Assembly (NCBI GenBank): GCA_963667535.2 | Contig: CAXXDU010000002.1 | Span: 496,001-560,000, forward strand | Direction: 5' to 3' | Length of the DNA: 64,000 nt | Source: UBA5614 sp963667535 | Lineage (GTDB): Bacteria; Cloacimonadota; Cloacimonadia; Cloacimonadales; Cloacimonadaceae | Shown here: piece after piece, positions 44,057-53,371 of the stretch | How positions within the stretch are numbered: position 1 is the first letter of the stretch | Layout of the letters: every line of letters starts with the position of its first letter | Position numbers and translations under genes: made by a program | The notes under the pieces: generated by a model | What the model was told of the DNA's origin: nothing | The model's input: only the letters and a program-made list of their open reading frames with translations | The model's database searches: none

Positions 44057-44917
44057 ATGAGTAATATTGCATGTGTGGAAAAAGCCTTACTCTTTATGGA
44101 AGAGAATCTAAAACGCAGAATCAGTCTGGAGGATATCGCTGATGCAGCTAATTTCTCGCAGTGGTATTTCCATCGTTTATTCAGAGTTTTAACCGGTTAC
44201 TGTGTAAACGACTATCTGCGTCGCAGAAGATTGTGCGAGGCATCGCATGAACTGCTGTATAGTTCCAAACCCATCAAAGAGATAGCCACAGTATATCAGT
44301 TTGAATCACAAGCAGCCTTTACACGTTCCTTTAGCAGTGTCTCAGGTCTTACCCCGGGCAGATTCAGAAGACAGATTGCTCCTCTTGTCCGGTTTCCGGC
44401 TATTAGCCTGGACAATAGCTACAAATACTTAAAAAAAGGAGCTCAAACCATGAATCCAAGATTAGAAACCAAAGCTGCCTTCCACGTTGTGGGTGTATCT
44501 TGCCGTGCCAATCCAAGCGGTACATTACACAAGCTGTGGGGTGAATTTATGCAGAGAATGGCTGAAATCAAACACGTTGCTGCGCCTGATAAAGCATATC
44601 AGGTCTGTGTTTTTGAGGATGCCAATCCCGAGAAAGAAGCATATACCTTTATCGCCGGATTGGAAGTAAGCGATATGACAGACCTTCCGGATGGAATGCT
44701 GGCGCATACTGTTCCCCAAGCGGAATATGCTGTATTCGAACATCTCGGAACGATGGATAAGATGCACCAGACCTACGAATATATCTTCGGTGTCTGGCTT
44801 CCGGAAAACGGTTATGTGATGGCAGAAGCCGATTCGCTGGAAATCTATGACCAACGCTTCAAAGTAAATGAACCAGATTCCGTCTTTGAAATCTGGGTAC
44901 CTGTCAAGAAAGCCTGA
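44057..44917 (+). CDS. AraC-family regulator with GyrI-like effector domain
   Basis: A 286-residue two-domain protein. The N-terminal AraC/XylS HTH (residues 5-105) has both helices: ISLEDIADAANFSQWYFHRLFR and IKEIATVYQFESQAAFTRSFS, ending GLTPGRFRR. The C-terminal GyrI-like/Bac_rhamnose-type effector domain (about 130-285) includes ETKAAFHVVGVSC, AGLEVSDMTDLP and AEYAVFEHLGTMDKMHQTY. The layout resembles Rob and BmrR-type drug-binding regulators. The target is unknown and no transporter gene is adjacent. A good terminator follows. Confidence 0.9.
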   Translation: MSNIACVEKALLFMEENLKRRISLEDIADAANFSQWYFHRLFRVLTGYCVNDYLRRRRLCEASHELLYSSKPIKEIATVYQFESQAAFTRSFSSVSGLTPGRFRRQIAPLVRFPAISLDNSYKYLKKGAQTMNPRLETKAAFHVVGVSCRANPSGTLHKLWGEFMQRMAEIKHVAAPDKAYQVCVFEDANPEKEAYTFIAGLEVSDMTDLPDGMLAHTVPQAEYAVFEHLGTMDKMHQTYEYIFGVWLPENGYVMAEADSLEIYDQRFKVNEPDSVFEIWVPVKKA

Positions 44918-44943
44918 TAAGTAAACCTAATATTAATGTAATT

Positions 44944-44978
44944 GCCTGTCAGATAAGCTAATAATCTGACAGGCTTTT
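44944..44978 (+). terminator. Intrinsic terminator
   Basis: An 11-bp perfect stem GCCTGTCAGAT / ATCTGACAGGC (44944-44954, 44964-44974), loop AAGCTAATA, then TTTT. It lies 26 bp after the AraC-type gene. Confidence 0.88.
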
Positions 44979-45048
44979 CATTACAATAACATAGCTTGTT
45001 CTTTAAAGGAATCTTTCACTGGTAAACTTCAGCTAAATGAAAAGAGGA

Positions 45049-46473
45049 TTATTTCACCAACACAGCTTTCTTGGTATAGCAATACTTCCCTGCTGTCATC
45101 CGGATTGTGTAAATACCGGAGGGCAGACCGCTGCCGTAGTTATCCGACCCATTCCAATTTCTTCTGTAGTTACCGATATTCAAGTTGGTATCTTCAATGT
45201 CGCGAACAATTTGACCTTTCGAATTGAAAATCTCAATTCTTACCTGCTCACTTTTGGCAATACCAAACGCAATGGTAGTGGAGAAATTAAACGGATTGGG
45301 ATAGATGCTCTGCAAACCTGATGATTGCGGAATTACTGGGGGCTCGATATCAATGTTATCATTAAGTATAATCGAGATTGGACCATGCAGGGCAGATTGT
45401 CCATCGAGGTCAAGGTGTTGCAGCCAGTAATACCAGGTACCGCTTTGTATCTCATCATCAACGTAGGAGTATGTTTGTTCCATAGATGTGTTAGTGGCGA
45501 GAATACAGGGACTTACAATCTGAGCATCAGGTAAACTGTTGCTTGCATTGCGGTAAACGTAGTACCCGCTAGCTCCGGTTTCAGATTGGGTAACCCAGGT
45601 CAATTCCACAAAGTTATTTGCTGTTGCAATGGCGGTAAAAGACGATAACTCTACCGGTAAAGTGATATCGGAACTGATACTGTTTTGATAAGTGATATCA
45701 TCTAAAAAGAGATTGGCAACATTGCCGGTGCTGCTATCACCATAAAACATAAATGAATCAATATTGGCAGAATCTGCAAGCCTGTCTTTCTGAAGATCAT
45801 TGCCATAGAGAGTGCCATTTATCCAGAGGTCAATTTTATTTACACCAAGGCTATTGCTATTGCCGGTGTAAGCATAATTAACCGGAGCTGATGAGTTATT
45901 TCCCAGAATCACTAATTCTAATGCAGTACTCTGCGCTACAGGAGTTGAATTGATTGTTGTCCAGGCACCGGTATTACGATACCGTAGTGTGATAGTGCCT
46001 CCAGCACCAAAAATCATTTGAAATGCTGCAAAAGACTGGTCATCAGAAAAGCCGGAATTGCCTGAAAATCTATCTCCGTCTCCATTGATAAAGTAAAATG
46101 TACCGCTATTTACATTTCCTCCGATACTTGAACCCAAAAGCATGGTAAACCTGATCTGAAACACTTGGCTGGCTGTGTAATCATAAATAGCAAATTTATT
46201 ATATTGGGCACTTGTTGGGGCAACTATCCTGAGCTCTGTTCCTGAGCCGATTGCAGAGAGTCCGGGGTTATCCATATTTATACTTCCGCCGGCAGTTCCT
46301 ACTCTGATTCTGGATGTCCCGGATGGTGCAGCGGGCAAGAATGTGGTTGATTGACCGGCAGTACTGTATGAGCCGGTTGCAGTTCCGAAATCGTAATTCC
46401 AGGTAGTTGCATGCATATATGATGATAGGGCTGTTGCCATACAGAATATCATAATTATCTGATGTTTTCTCAT
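45049..46473 (-). CDS. Secreted protein with C-terminal sorting domain
   Basis: A 474-residue protein with a signal peptide ending at MHA (residue 21). A jelly-roll-like passenger (25-270) resembles LamG/concanavalin-like or PEP-anchor-type domains (WNYDFGTATGSYSTAGQ, NVANLFLDDITYQNS). The module PVELSSFTAIATANNFVELT...WVTQSETGASGYYVYR (about 272-375) is shared with the protein at 15267. The sorting tail reads IYPNPFNFSTTIAFGIAKS, GSGLPSGIYTIRMTAG and ends KAVLVK. AGGAG lies a few bases before the ATG. Function is unknown; surface attachment or release is inferred from the tail. Confidence 0.83.
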   Translation of the reverse strand: MRKHQIIMIFCMATALSSYMHATTWNYDFGTATGSYSTAGQSTTFLPAAPSGTSRIRVGTAGGSINMDNPGLSAIGSGTELRIVAPTSAQYNKFAIYDYTASQVFQIRFTMLLGSSIGGNVNSGTFYFINGDGDRFSGNSGFSDDQSFAAFQMIFGAGGTITLRYRNTGAWTTINSTPVAQSTALELVILGNNSSAPVNYAYTGNSNSLGVNKIDLWINGTLYGNDLQKDRLADSANIDSFMFYGDSSTGNVANLFLDDITYQNSISSDITLPVELSSFTAIATANNFVELTWVTQSETGASGYYVYRNASNSLPDAQIVSPCILATNTSMEQTYSYVDDEIQSGTWYYWLQHLDLDGQSALHGPISIILNDNIDIEPPVIPQSSGLQSIYPNPFNFSTTIAFGIAKSEQVRIEIFNSKGQIVRDIEDTNLNIGNYRRNWNGSDNYGSGLPSGIYTIRMTAGKYCYTKKAVLVK

Positions 46474-46995
46474 GTCTTTCTCCTACAGCTAAAAATGTAT
46501 ATGATTTTATTTATCCAAACTGCACAGTACAAATACTAAATATCTGCTAACCTGTCAACAAGTGTTCTCGTACAGCATCCGAACTTTGGGGTTTTGTCAT
46601 AGGCAGTTTGACCTTTTGAATTTACCAGCACCAGATTATAAAACGTTATTTAAATCCAAGAGGACATTTCAGCCAGATTGCAAACCATTGCAGAGGATAT
46701 TCTTTTGGTTCGAGATAATTCATTGGGTCTTGATAAGCCGGCATTGGTAAGGGTAGTTCTCTTTTTAAATTTACACATATATCACATTTGAAGTTTTCAC
46801 TGGCTTTTATACTCAATTTATACCAATAGCACAGATACTATTGGCATTAATTGTATTAAGAATTTGGCTACATATTCTTTGAGTTAATCATCTTATGGGT
46901 CCGGATTTTCCCTGAGAAATAAGCTAAAAATAATTCTATACAGTTGAAACGAGACTTAGGGGATTCTTTCAATGCCCCCCCCTAAATGCCTATAT
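46474..46995. other. Low-information gap with a short Cys-containing frame
   Basis: No clear gene. On the minus strand a 32-codon frame (46744-46646) starts MPAYQDPMNYLEP and ends WLKCPLGFK. The same frame is open upstream to about 46838 without a start, reading FKCDICVNLK. The two Cys pairs hint at a decayed small zinc-binding protein, but this could be chance. A run of nine C lies near 46974-46982. Confidence 0.3.
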
Positions 46996-47709
46996 CTATC
47001 TAACTGATTTGATTCTGAAGAATTTTGCTGGAAGCGATGTATTGCCTGTCCAAAACGTATTGTTGACTGGGGACTCTGTTTCTAAAGTCCAGTGATTAGA
47101 TTCAAGTTCATTAGTAGAATAAATGAGGTATCCATTTACGTTCAGACTAGATTCCCAAGAAATATGAACACCGTCATCATCAATATTTAAAGTTACGTCT
47201 CAGGGTGGTGAAACTGCTCCTGATCTATATAGCGTAAAGTAAAGAATATATGGTGTTGTGGAGCGATTTTGTTCTTGAACCACAAATACTCTTTCAGAAT
47301 TTATATAATGTGCTTGCAATTCATTAGTAAAATATGATGGAAAACTATACCATGCTTGACTGCTCCCTACCAAAGCAAGATCAAATTCTCCTGTTGTTAA
47401 ATCTTTGAGATATACAGACATTGGACCTGATGTATTTGAATATAGAATTTCAATATTATCATCATCATCAAAATCTCTTCCAACTCCATAAATGGATTTT
47501 GTTCCAGCTTCTGAAAAAGTGAAGGCACAGATTTCAACAAAATTTTCATCATATATTGTTCCCTGTTCATTATTATACCTTATCAGCCATTTTTCATTTT
47601 GAGAAGCATAAGCAAATGACACTTTATCCGTAGAATTAAACATCTGTACAATTGAAAATAGTCCCGAGATTATAGCAATCATGCTAATAGTTAAAAGAAA
47701 TCTATTCAT
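46996..47709 (-). pseudogene. Secreted protein gene interrupted by an in-frame TGA
   Basis: The frame from the ATG at 47709 (signal peptide MNRFLLTISMIAIISGLFSI, AGGAG upstream) stops at TGA 47202-47200 after AVSPP. Read through that codon, the same frame continues another 67 codons to TAG at 46998-46996 with sensible protein: DVTLNIDDDGVHISWESS, GYLIYSTNELE and ending FFRIKSVR, a fibronectin-III-like domain. So the gene is probably 238 codons with one nonsense change or sequencing error. UGA is an ordinary stop elsewhere in this window. The first part has a beta-propeller-like or FG-GAP-like look; family not recognised. Confidence 0.65.
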
Positions 47710-47792
47710 TAGAACTCCTTAATTTACATTATAACTATTTTTTTTAATACTATTTCGTCAAGTTAATTATTCTGTGGGGTACTTCATATGGC

Positions 47793-48475
47793 GGTTTTTC
47801 ACAGGATGTGGTAAAGCGTAAATTTCAATGTTGTGAAACCATTTCAGACAGTGTGGATAACTATGTTTTGAGCGGAATCTGGGGCTTGCCGATTTTTTTC
47901 TTAATGATGTTTATGGTCTTTTCAGTAATTATCAAAGCGAGTCAACCCATAGTAGGAATAATCAATGCTGGCTTAGGCTGGATATTTGTTAAGCAGTTTG
48001 GGTTACTGCTAAATGTGCTTCATTCACCATTGTGGCTGAGTGACTTTCCATCCAATGGATTGGGTGGTGGAATTGTCACGATTGCCTCTTTTATCCCACC
48101 AATTCTGTTTATTTTTATGAGCCTGGCCTGGCTGGAAGATTTCGGCTATATGCCCCGGGCTGCCTTTGTGGCAGATAAGTTTATGCGAAGTGTTGGTCTG
48201 CAGGTGAAAGCGTTTATTCCTCTCATAGTAGGCATGGTTGATTGCAACATTATTTTCCCAGATTGCTAACTGGTATAACTATCCCATGTAATCGGTATTT
48301 TGCTGTTCATCATAGCGGCAACCTTCTTGGTTGAGCGTGGTCTTTATACCGGAGTGCAGGTAAAAATCCTGCGCAATGAACAGGATGAACCCAATATTGT
48401 TATTGCTGTAGGTGATGCACGCTACGTCTTAGACAGAAGAATAGCGCAAAGGATAAAAGTAAGTTTGAATTAGCT
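47793..48475 (+). pseudogene. Decayed ferrous iron transporter remnant (feoB/feoA)
   Basis: 47793-48269 encodes part of the FeoB membrane domain: SVDNYVLSGIWGLPIFFLMM, GLGGGIVTIASFIPPILFIF, LEDFGYMPRAAFVADKFMR and FIPLIVGMVDCN. The N-terminal G domain is absent and there is no proper start. After a stop the reading shifts; 48280-48475 encodes GILLFIIAATFLVERGL followed by a FeoA-like end, VQVKILRNEQDEPNIVIAVG and RRIAQRIKVSLN. Pieces of FeoB and FeoA are thus present but truncated and joined, so the locus is not functional. Confidence 0.8.
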
Positions 48476-48476
48476 A

Positions 48477-48590
48477 TTTAGAGACACGAAGAGATAACGA
48501 GTAAGTATGTAGTCCCGCCGGCGGTTTTGTCTTCATTGATACCCCGATATCACTTAATACAGGCCTGCATAAATGCAGAACTACACTCCA
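48477..48590. repeat. R2-like and R1 repeats behind the feo remnant
   Basis: 48479-48500 (AGAGACACGAAGAGATAACG) is a diverged R2 repeat just after the remnant's last stop. 48508-48532 (TGTAGTCCCGCCGGCGG...) and 48564-48584 (CCTGCATAAATGCAGAACTA...) are an inverted R1 pair, laid out like the R1 pairs at 6153 and 52256. Confidence 0.6.
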
Positions 48591-48647
48591 CAGTTACACT
48601 TTTTCACTGTTCCACCGTTACACAATTATGTAACATCGGAATGCACA

Positions 48648-49466
48648 CTACTTCACCATTTCACTTATTCCCGACAACCAATATGCCGCAACGGCAAAAG
48701 CGTTGCATACGTTGAGTGAATTCTTCCAGCCCAGGACGGGGATGGATAAAACTATATCTGCTTGCTTCAGAATCTTTTCTTCTATGCCCAGAGCTTCATT
48801 ACCCAATATCAATCCGACCGGCTGAGTTACATTGTAATCAAAGAGAGAAATTGCATCAGAAGTAGTTTCGAGGGCAACAACAGGGATATTATTATACTTT
48901 AACAGACTAATTGCTTCTTCGGTTTCATGCAGATATTGCCAATTGAGTCTGTCTATTGTCTGCATTGCTGTTTTACTAAGTTTGGGATTGGGTGGATAGG
49001 GTGTAATGCCGCACAATATCAGTTTTTCTGCCTGCACACATTCTGCCGTGCGGAAAATGGAGCCTACATTATAAGCAGAACGCAGATTATCCAGAATCAC
49101 AGTCAAAGGGAATGGAGCTTTCGCGTCCTGCTGCGAGGGGTTTAATCCATCAAACCTGAGGATATCAATCTCATCATCAGCATGATTTGGTTTATATGTA
49201 TTGATGATAGGTGCGATAATCTTTAGAAGATCATGCGGAGCAAAGCTATCCATCAAACCATTTAGAACATCTAGTTCTGTTTGCAGAGGTGGTTTCAGCC
49301 AGGTCAGGCACAATAAAACCTCTGAAACGATATTATTCACATATTCAGCGTCAGTGATGTTTTTCTCCAGAGTTGTGAGCAATTCCAGTATGGCTTTGAG
49401 TTGCTTTTCGGCTGTAAAACCTGTAAATTTATCCTGAGCATAGTGATGTAACTTTATCATAATCAT
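48648..49466 (-). CDS. SpoU/TrmH-family RNA 2'-O-methyltransferase
   Basis: About 272 residues. The C-terminal SPOUT domain (about 120-270) has the three SpoU motifs: PLTVILDNLRSAYNVGSIFRT, VGLILGNEALGIEEKIL and SIPVLGWKNSLNVCNAFA. The N-terminal ~110 residues are helical and not a typical SpoU substrate-binding domain. The start is uncertain: ATG at 49466 or 49460 gives a normal N-terminus, while the open frame extends 40 codons further with hydrophobic residues that look non-coding. It is divergent from the PepF-like gene. Substrate (tRNA or rRNA) is unknown. Confidence 0.88.
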   Translation of the reverse strand: MIMIKLHHYAQDKFTGFTAEKQLKAILELLTTLEKNITDAEYVNNIVSEVLLCLTWLKPPLQTELDVLNGLMDSFAPHDLLKIIAPIINTYKPNHADDEIDILRFDGLNPSQQDAKAPFPLTVILDNLRSAYNVGSIFRTAECVQAEKLILCGITPYPPNPKLSKTAMQTIDRLNWQYLHETEEAISLLKYNNIPVVALETTSDAISLFDYNVTQPVGLILGNEALGIEEKILKQADIVLSIPVLGWKNSLNVCNAFAVAAYWLSGISEMVK

Positions 49467-49586
49467 AAATACCAAACTGGATATGAGGAATTCTGTCAAA
49501 TGTAAAGTGCAGATAGTGAGTTTTAATTGACATAGAACAGAGCAATGCAAGACTGACTTAATGATATCAGAAGAGGTATAAAGCAA

Positions 49587-51308
49587 ATGATACTAACCAA
49601 AGAAAAGCTTGAGAAAAAGCCTCTGTACTACTATTCATCAAAGTTTAACATTAATAATTGGATGGAAGTTTCAGCAGCTTTTGATGAACTTGAACATAAA
49701 CAAATTGAAACGCCCAGAGACCTGCTCAGCCTTTTGTATCAATCCGGTGAACTAATGAATATTCTGAATGAAGAATACAATGAATTGTATTTCCGCACAT
49801 TATCCAACACCAATGATACAGAAGCAAGCCGGCAGATGCAGGACTTTGTCAAAACAATTGCTTATCCTGCCAGCGTTCGCAACGATGAGATAGTGCGTAA
49901 GTTTCATGAACATCCGATGAGGCTGCGGCTAAACCAGGATTCATACAGACAAGTGAACAAGTTTTTCGATGATATAAGCACTGATCTTGACAGAGGAACA
50001 AATCCCGGCAATATTGAAATCAACAATCTCGTCCAGGAATACAGAAGGGCTTATAATCAGGTTCAGGTAATGATTAATGGTAAGTCTCACCCTCTGAATA
50101 TTATCAGCCATGTCCTTGCCAAAGCTGCACCCGGAGAAAGGGAAACCATCTGGCAGAGCCGTAAAGTTTCCTGTCTGCAGAATAAAAAACAATTTGAAGA
50201 TATCCTTGACCGCTTGATTAAAGCCAGGAACAAGATGGCAGCAGATTACGGCTATAAAAACTTTTACGAGTATTCTTTGAATTCTGACTTAATGGGTAAA
50301 ACCAACATCTCCCAGGTTCAGGAGATTCACAAAGCTATCAGTAATGTTATTCTACCCATGGTCAAACTTTTCATTAAGCAAAGACAAAAAAGGCAAAACC
50401 TGAAGACATTACGTCCATGGGACCTGGAAGCTGATGCTGAAGCGGCTTCTCTGTCGCCATTTTCATCAACATCAGAGCTTGGGGAAAAGGCAATAGCCAT
50501 TCTTTATGATATTCGTTTTGAATATGGTATCTTACTGAATAAAATGTACAATTCAGATATGCTGAATCTGGACTATAGTCCTGATAAGGTAAAAGGCGAA
50601 TTTTACTTTATTATGCCCAGCCTGGATGCTGGAAAGATTTTGATGAACTGTACAGGACATCACAGAGATGTGGTAATGCTGTTCCATGAAATGGGACACA
50701 CAATTCAGACGGCTATCTTAATGCGTAACCCTTTGGCACTGTTTAATGTGCTGCCTGTTCAGGCGCGGGAGCTTGCCTCACAAACGTTAGTCTATCTTTC
50801 CACAGGTGGCTGGGATGACTTTTATCCTGATAAAAAGGACTATAAAACAGCCTTTCGCAGTTTGTTTGAACATGACATTATGCAGATACTGTACTGGTCA
50901 ATATTGAATCAATTTGAACTGGTTCTCTATGCCAATCCGGACTGGCCTGCTGCGCAACGTGAGAAAGCTATGATGGACTTATGGAAACAATATGACTGGG
51001 GTGTTGACTGGAGTGGTCTGGAAGACTGGCAAAGCATTATCTGGATGCAGGAACTCACTCTGTTTGAATATCCACATTACAGTTTTTTTAGCGCATTGTC
51101 CATTTTCAATGTCTTGCAGATTTTCAAAAACTACAGGCATGCACCACTGGATGCTATCAGCAGATTTCAGCATTTCCTGGAGAAGGTAACAGATTTATCA
51201 ATTGACGAGATGTTTCTTGAGCTTGATATCAAACAGGATTATTCAGAGCATAACATGCGTAAGATGATGGATTTTGTCTTAGGTGAATATAAACGAATCG
51301 GAACGTAA
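49587..51308 (+). CDS. M3-family oligoendopeptidase (PepF-like)
   Basis: A 573-residue cytoplasmic metallopeptidase. The zinc motif is FHEMGHTIQTAI near residue 365, with the third ligand Glu in VQARELASQTLVYL about 25 residues on. The N-terminal helical lobe (residues 1-200) is typical of the oligoendopeptidase F branch, and the enzyme is shorter than the Dcp-type one at 36853. It would trim imported peptides for amino acid fermentation. It starts one base after the neighbouring open frame on the other strand; an AGAGG-like site precedes the ATG. Confidence 0.88.
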   Translation: MILTKEKLEKKPLYYYSSKFNINNWMEVSAAFDELEHKQIETPRDLLSLLYQSGELMNILNEEYNELYFRTLSNTNDTEASRQMQDFVKTIAYPASVRNDEIVRKFHEHPMRLRLNQDSYRQVNKFFDDISTDLDRGTNPGNIEINNLVQEYRRAYNQVQVMINGKSHPLNIISHVLAKAAPGERETIWQSRKVSCLQNKKQFEDILDRLIKARNKMAADYGYKNFYEYSLNSDLMGKTNISQVQEIHKAISNVILPMVKLFIKQRQKRQNLKTLRPWDLEADAEAASLSPFSSTSELGEKAIAILYDIRFEYGILLNKMYNSDMLNLDYSPDKVKGEFYFIMPSLDAGKILMNCTGHHRDVVMLFHEMGHTIQTAILMRNPLALFNVLPVQARELASQTLVYLSTGGWDDFYPDKKDYKTAFRSLFEHDIMQILYWSILNQFELVLYANPDWPAAQREKAMMDLWKQYDWGVDWSGLEDWQSIIWMQELTLFEYPHYSFFSALSIFNVLQIFKNYRHAPLDAISRFQHFLEKVTDLSIDEMFLELDIKQDYSEHNMRKMMDFVLGEYKRIGT

Positions 51309-51312
51309 GAAC

Positions 51313-52239
51313 TCAGCTACTTTTCTTTCTCAGCATCAGCCACACAAAAAACGGACAGCCGATAAAAGCAGTTATCACTCCAACAGGTAATTCCAAAGTT
51401 GTTACATGCATAGCCAGAAAGTCACAATACATCAGGAAAATCCCACCCAAAAGCAGACTATACGGGTAGACTTTCTTTTGTGAAGTGCCGATTAAAAGCC
51501 TGACAATATGAGGAATAATCAGACCCACAAAGCCGATAATTCCGGCATAAGCAACAGCAATCCCTGTTAAAAGCGAACATAAAACAAATAACCTCTGCCG
51601 TATCCTGTGTACATTAATGCCCACACTGCCGGCATACAAATCACCACTGCTCATGATATCCAGAATCAGGCTATCCCTGTAAACAATATACAAAACGATT
51701 ACACAAAGCACTACCAGGCTAAGGAAGAACTTATATTCCAGCACTGTAAAAATATGTCCCAGATTACCCATCAGTGTACCAAGAATCAACATCGTATCCT
51801 GTTGAAACAGGTACATTATGAGAGAGATGCAAGCTCCGAAAAACATACCGATGATGATACCCGAAAGCAGCAATCTGGTTTTATCAAAATGCCCTTTCTT
51901 TTGTGCCAAAGCCCAGACTATCAGCATGGTCAGCATAGCTCCAGCAAACCCAAACAAAGGCATAAGTATAAAAAGACCTGCCAATCCTGCTAAAACAGCA
52001 CCCATCGCCGCTCCGGATGAAACACCCAATATGTATGGCTCAGCCAGAGGATTATTGAGCATCATCTGATACACAGAGCCTATGCCTGCCAAAGTTATAC
52101 CTGTAAATAACGTCAGAATTAACCTGGGCAGACGGATATTTAATATGATATTACTGTCATCGGTTCCGAAAGTGAGATAAATGTATGCTCCGATGATACC
52201 GAGAACAAGTAGGACAACAGGAAATATTATCTTCTTCAT
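51313..52239 (-). CDS. FecCD/BtuC-family ABC transporter permease
   Basis: About 308 residues with nine to ten membrane segments. Family blocks are RLPRLILTLFTGITLAGIGS near 35-55, MMLNNPLAEPYILGVSSGAA near 58-78 and IGFVGLIIPHIVRLLIGTSQ near 235-255. The start at MKKIIF (52239) is preferred over the frame start at 52269. It imports cobalamin, haem or a siderophore. It lies downstream of a matching binding-protein gene on the same strand, but 185 bp of R1 repeats separate them and no ATPase gene follows. Confidence 0.9.
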   Translation of the reverse strand: MKKIIFPVVLLVLGIIGAYIYLTFGTDDSNIILNIRLPRLILTLFTGITLAGIGSVYQMMLNNPLAEPYILGVSSGAAMGAVLAGLAGLFILMPLFGFAGAMLTMLIVWALAQKKGHFDKTRLLLSGIIIGMFFGACISLIMYLFQQDTMLILGTLMGNLGHIFTVLEYKFFLSLVVLCVIVLYIVYRDSLILDIMSSGDLYAGSVGINVHRIRQRLFVLCSLLTGIAVAYAGIIGFVGLIIPHIVRLLIGTSQKKVYPYSLLLGGIFLMYCDFLAMHVTTLELPVGVITAFIGCPFFVWLMLRKKSS

Positions 52240-52255
52240 GTATCTATCTGCAAGT

Positions 52256-52399
52256 ATGTAGTACCGCATTTATGCGGTTTTGTCTATAAGACAAGTCGTT
52301 ATTTAAGCAGGTCTGAGATTTATGTAGTTCTGCCTTTAGGCAGGTTAGATCATGAGACAAGTATCTATATATCAAAACCTGCCTGAAGGCAGAACTACG
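52256..52399. repeat. Cluster of three R1 palindromic repeats
   Basis: 52256-52286 (GTAGTACCGCATTTATGCGG), 52322-52347 (GTAGTTCTGCCTTTAGGCAG) and, inverted, 52373-52399 (CCTGCCTGAAGGCAGAACTA). Each has a palindromic core whose arms differ between copies but still pair (CCGCAT/ATGCGG, CTGCCT/AGGCAG, CCTGCCT/AGGCAG-type). They fill the gap between the permease and binding-protein genes. Confidence 0.75.
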
Positions 52400-52424
52400 T
52401 AAACTCGTACTCATTATCATGAAA

Positions 52425-53297
52425 TTACTTTCCACTATACAACATTTCCTGTAAACGCTTTGCACCTAATACACAGCGTGGTCCTGCCCGTAAAATCAAA
52501 TCGGGATTGATATCCTTTTCAAAATAGATTCTGTCATTTCTGATGGCAGGGATACTCCTCCAGCCCATGCGTTTTTTGATGTTATCTTTAGTATCCTGAG
52601 AATAGCAAATCATAATGTCCGGTCTGGCTTTAATGACATCTTCTGCCTTTACGCGGGAATAGTCACGTTCAAGTTTAGAAAAAATATTATCTCCGCCGGC
52701 AAGCTCGATGAGTTCTCCCACATACGATTTATCAGAAACACTCATCAGGGTAGCTCGATAGATTTCCAGATATACTTTGGGACGGGGCTGATTCCTTGTA
52801 TTTGCTCTGATTTTTATCAATTCAGACCTTATGCTATCCGCCACAATGGCTGCTCTTTGCGATTTCCCCAAAATATCGCCGATAGTTTGAATCCCGGTCA
52901 ACATATCCTCAACAGTTTGGGGATACACAGTGATGTACCTGATGCCGAGTTTGGAAAGGTCATTGGCTATAGACCGCTGCTCCAGTGAGGAAACAAAAAC
53001 TATACTGGGTTTCAGGGATATGATGCGCTCTTTGTTTACTGCGCCGAATTTACCCACAACTACCTTGCCGGCATATTCAGACGGGAAATTACACTCTTCT
53101 GTAATACCAACGATATTGTCTGTACCTTCAATGACAGCAATAATTTCCGCAATTTCAGGAGAAAGCACTACATAACGGTTGCCTTTGGTTTGAACCTTAG
53201 GTGTTTTACAGGCTGTGAGCATGACAAAGCAGAACATTGCACATGCTGTTAACTGTAACGATAGCCTGATTATTTGCAACAAAGATATTCTTTTCAT
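52425..53297 (-). CDS. BtuF/FecB-like ABC transporter substrate-binding lipoprotein
   Basis: About 290 residues. A lipobox (VMLTAC, Cys30) follows a signal peptide, so it is a membrane-anchored binding protein of the class III (BtuF/FhuD) type. Typical features are VVLSPEIAEIIAVIEGTDNI-like opening, GKFGAVNKERIISLKPSIVF near 80-100, LSKLGIRYITVYPQT near 115 and VKAEDVIKARPDIMICYS near 215. The ligand is likely cobalamin or an iron chelate. The start at 53297 is chosen for the signal peptide; no clear ribosome binding site is seen there. No ATPase gene is near, so the transporter must borrow one encoded elsewhere. Confidence 0.87.
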   Translation of the reverse strand: MKRISLLQIIRLSLQLTACAMFCFVMLTACKTPKVQTKGNRYVVLSPEIAEIIAVIEGTDNIVGITEECNFPSEYAGKVVVGKFGAVNKERIISLKPSIVFVSSLEQRSIANDLSKLGIRYITVYPQTVEDMLTGIQTIGDILGKSQRAAIVADSIRSELIKIRANTRNQPRPKVYLEIYRATLMSVSDKSYVGELIELAGGDNIFSKLERDYSRVKAEDVIKARPDIMICYSQDTKDNIKKRMGWRSIPAIRNDRIYFEKDINPDLILRAGPRCVLGAKRLQEMLYSGK

Positions 53298-53371
53298 ATT
53301 GAAAAGCATTGTATGGAAGCAGGTTTTTTTGTCAATCCGATCTTTTATATGCCCCTTATGTTTATTCATCT

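Noticed and set aside
47200..47202. TGA as selenocysteine or a recoded codon
   Set aside because: No SECIS-like hairpin was apparent, the family is not a selenoprotein type, and many genes here end normally with TGA.
48477..48647. Coding extension of the feo remnant
   Set aside because: The stretch consists of R2- and R1-like repeats with stops in all likely frames.
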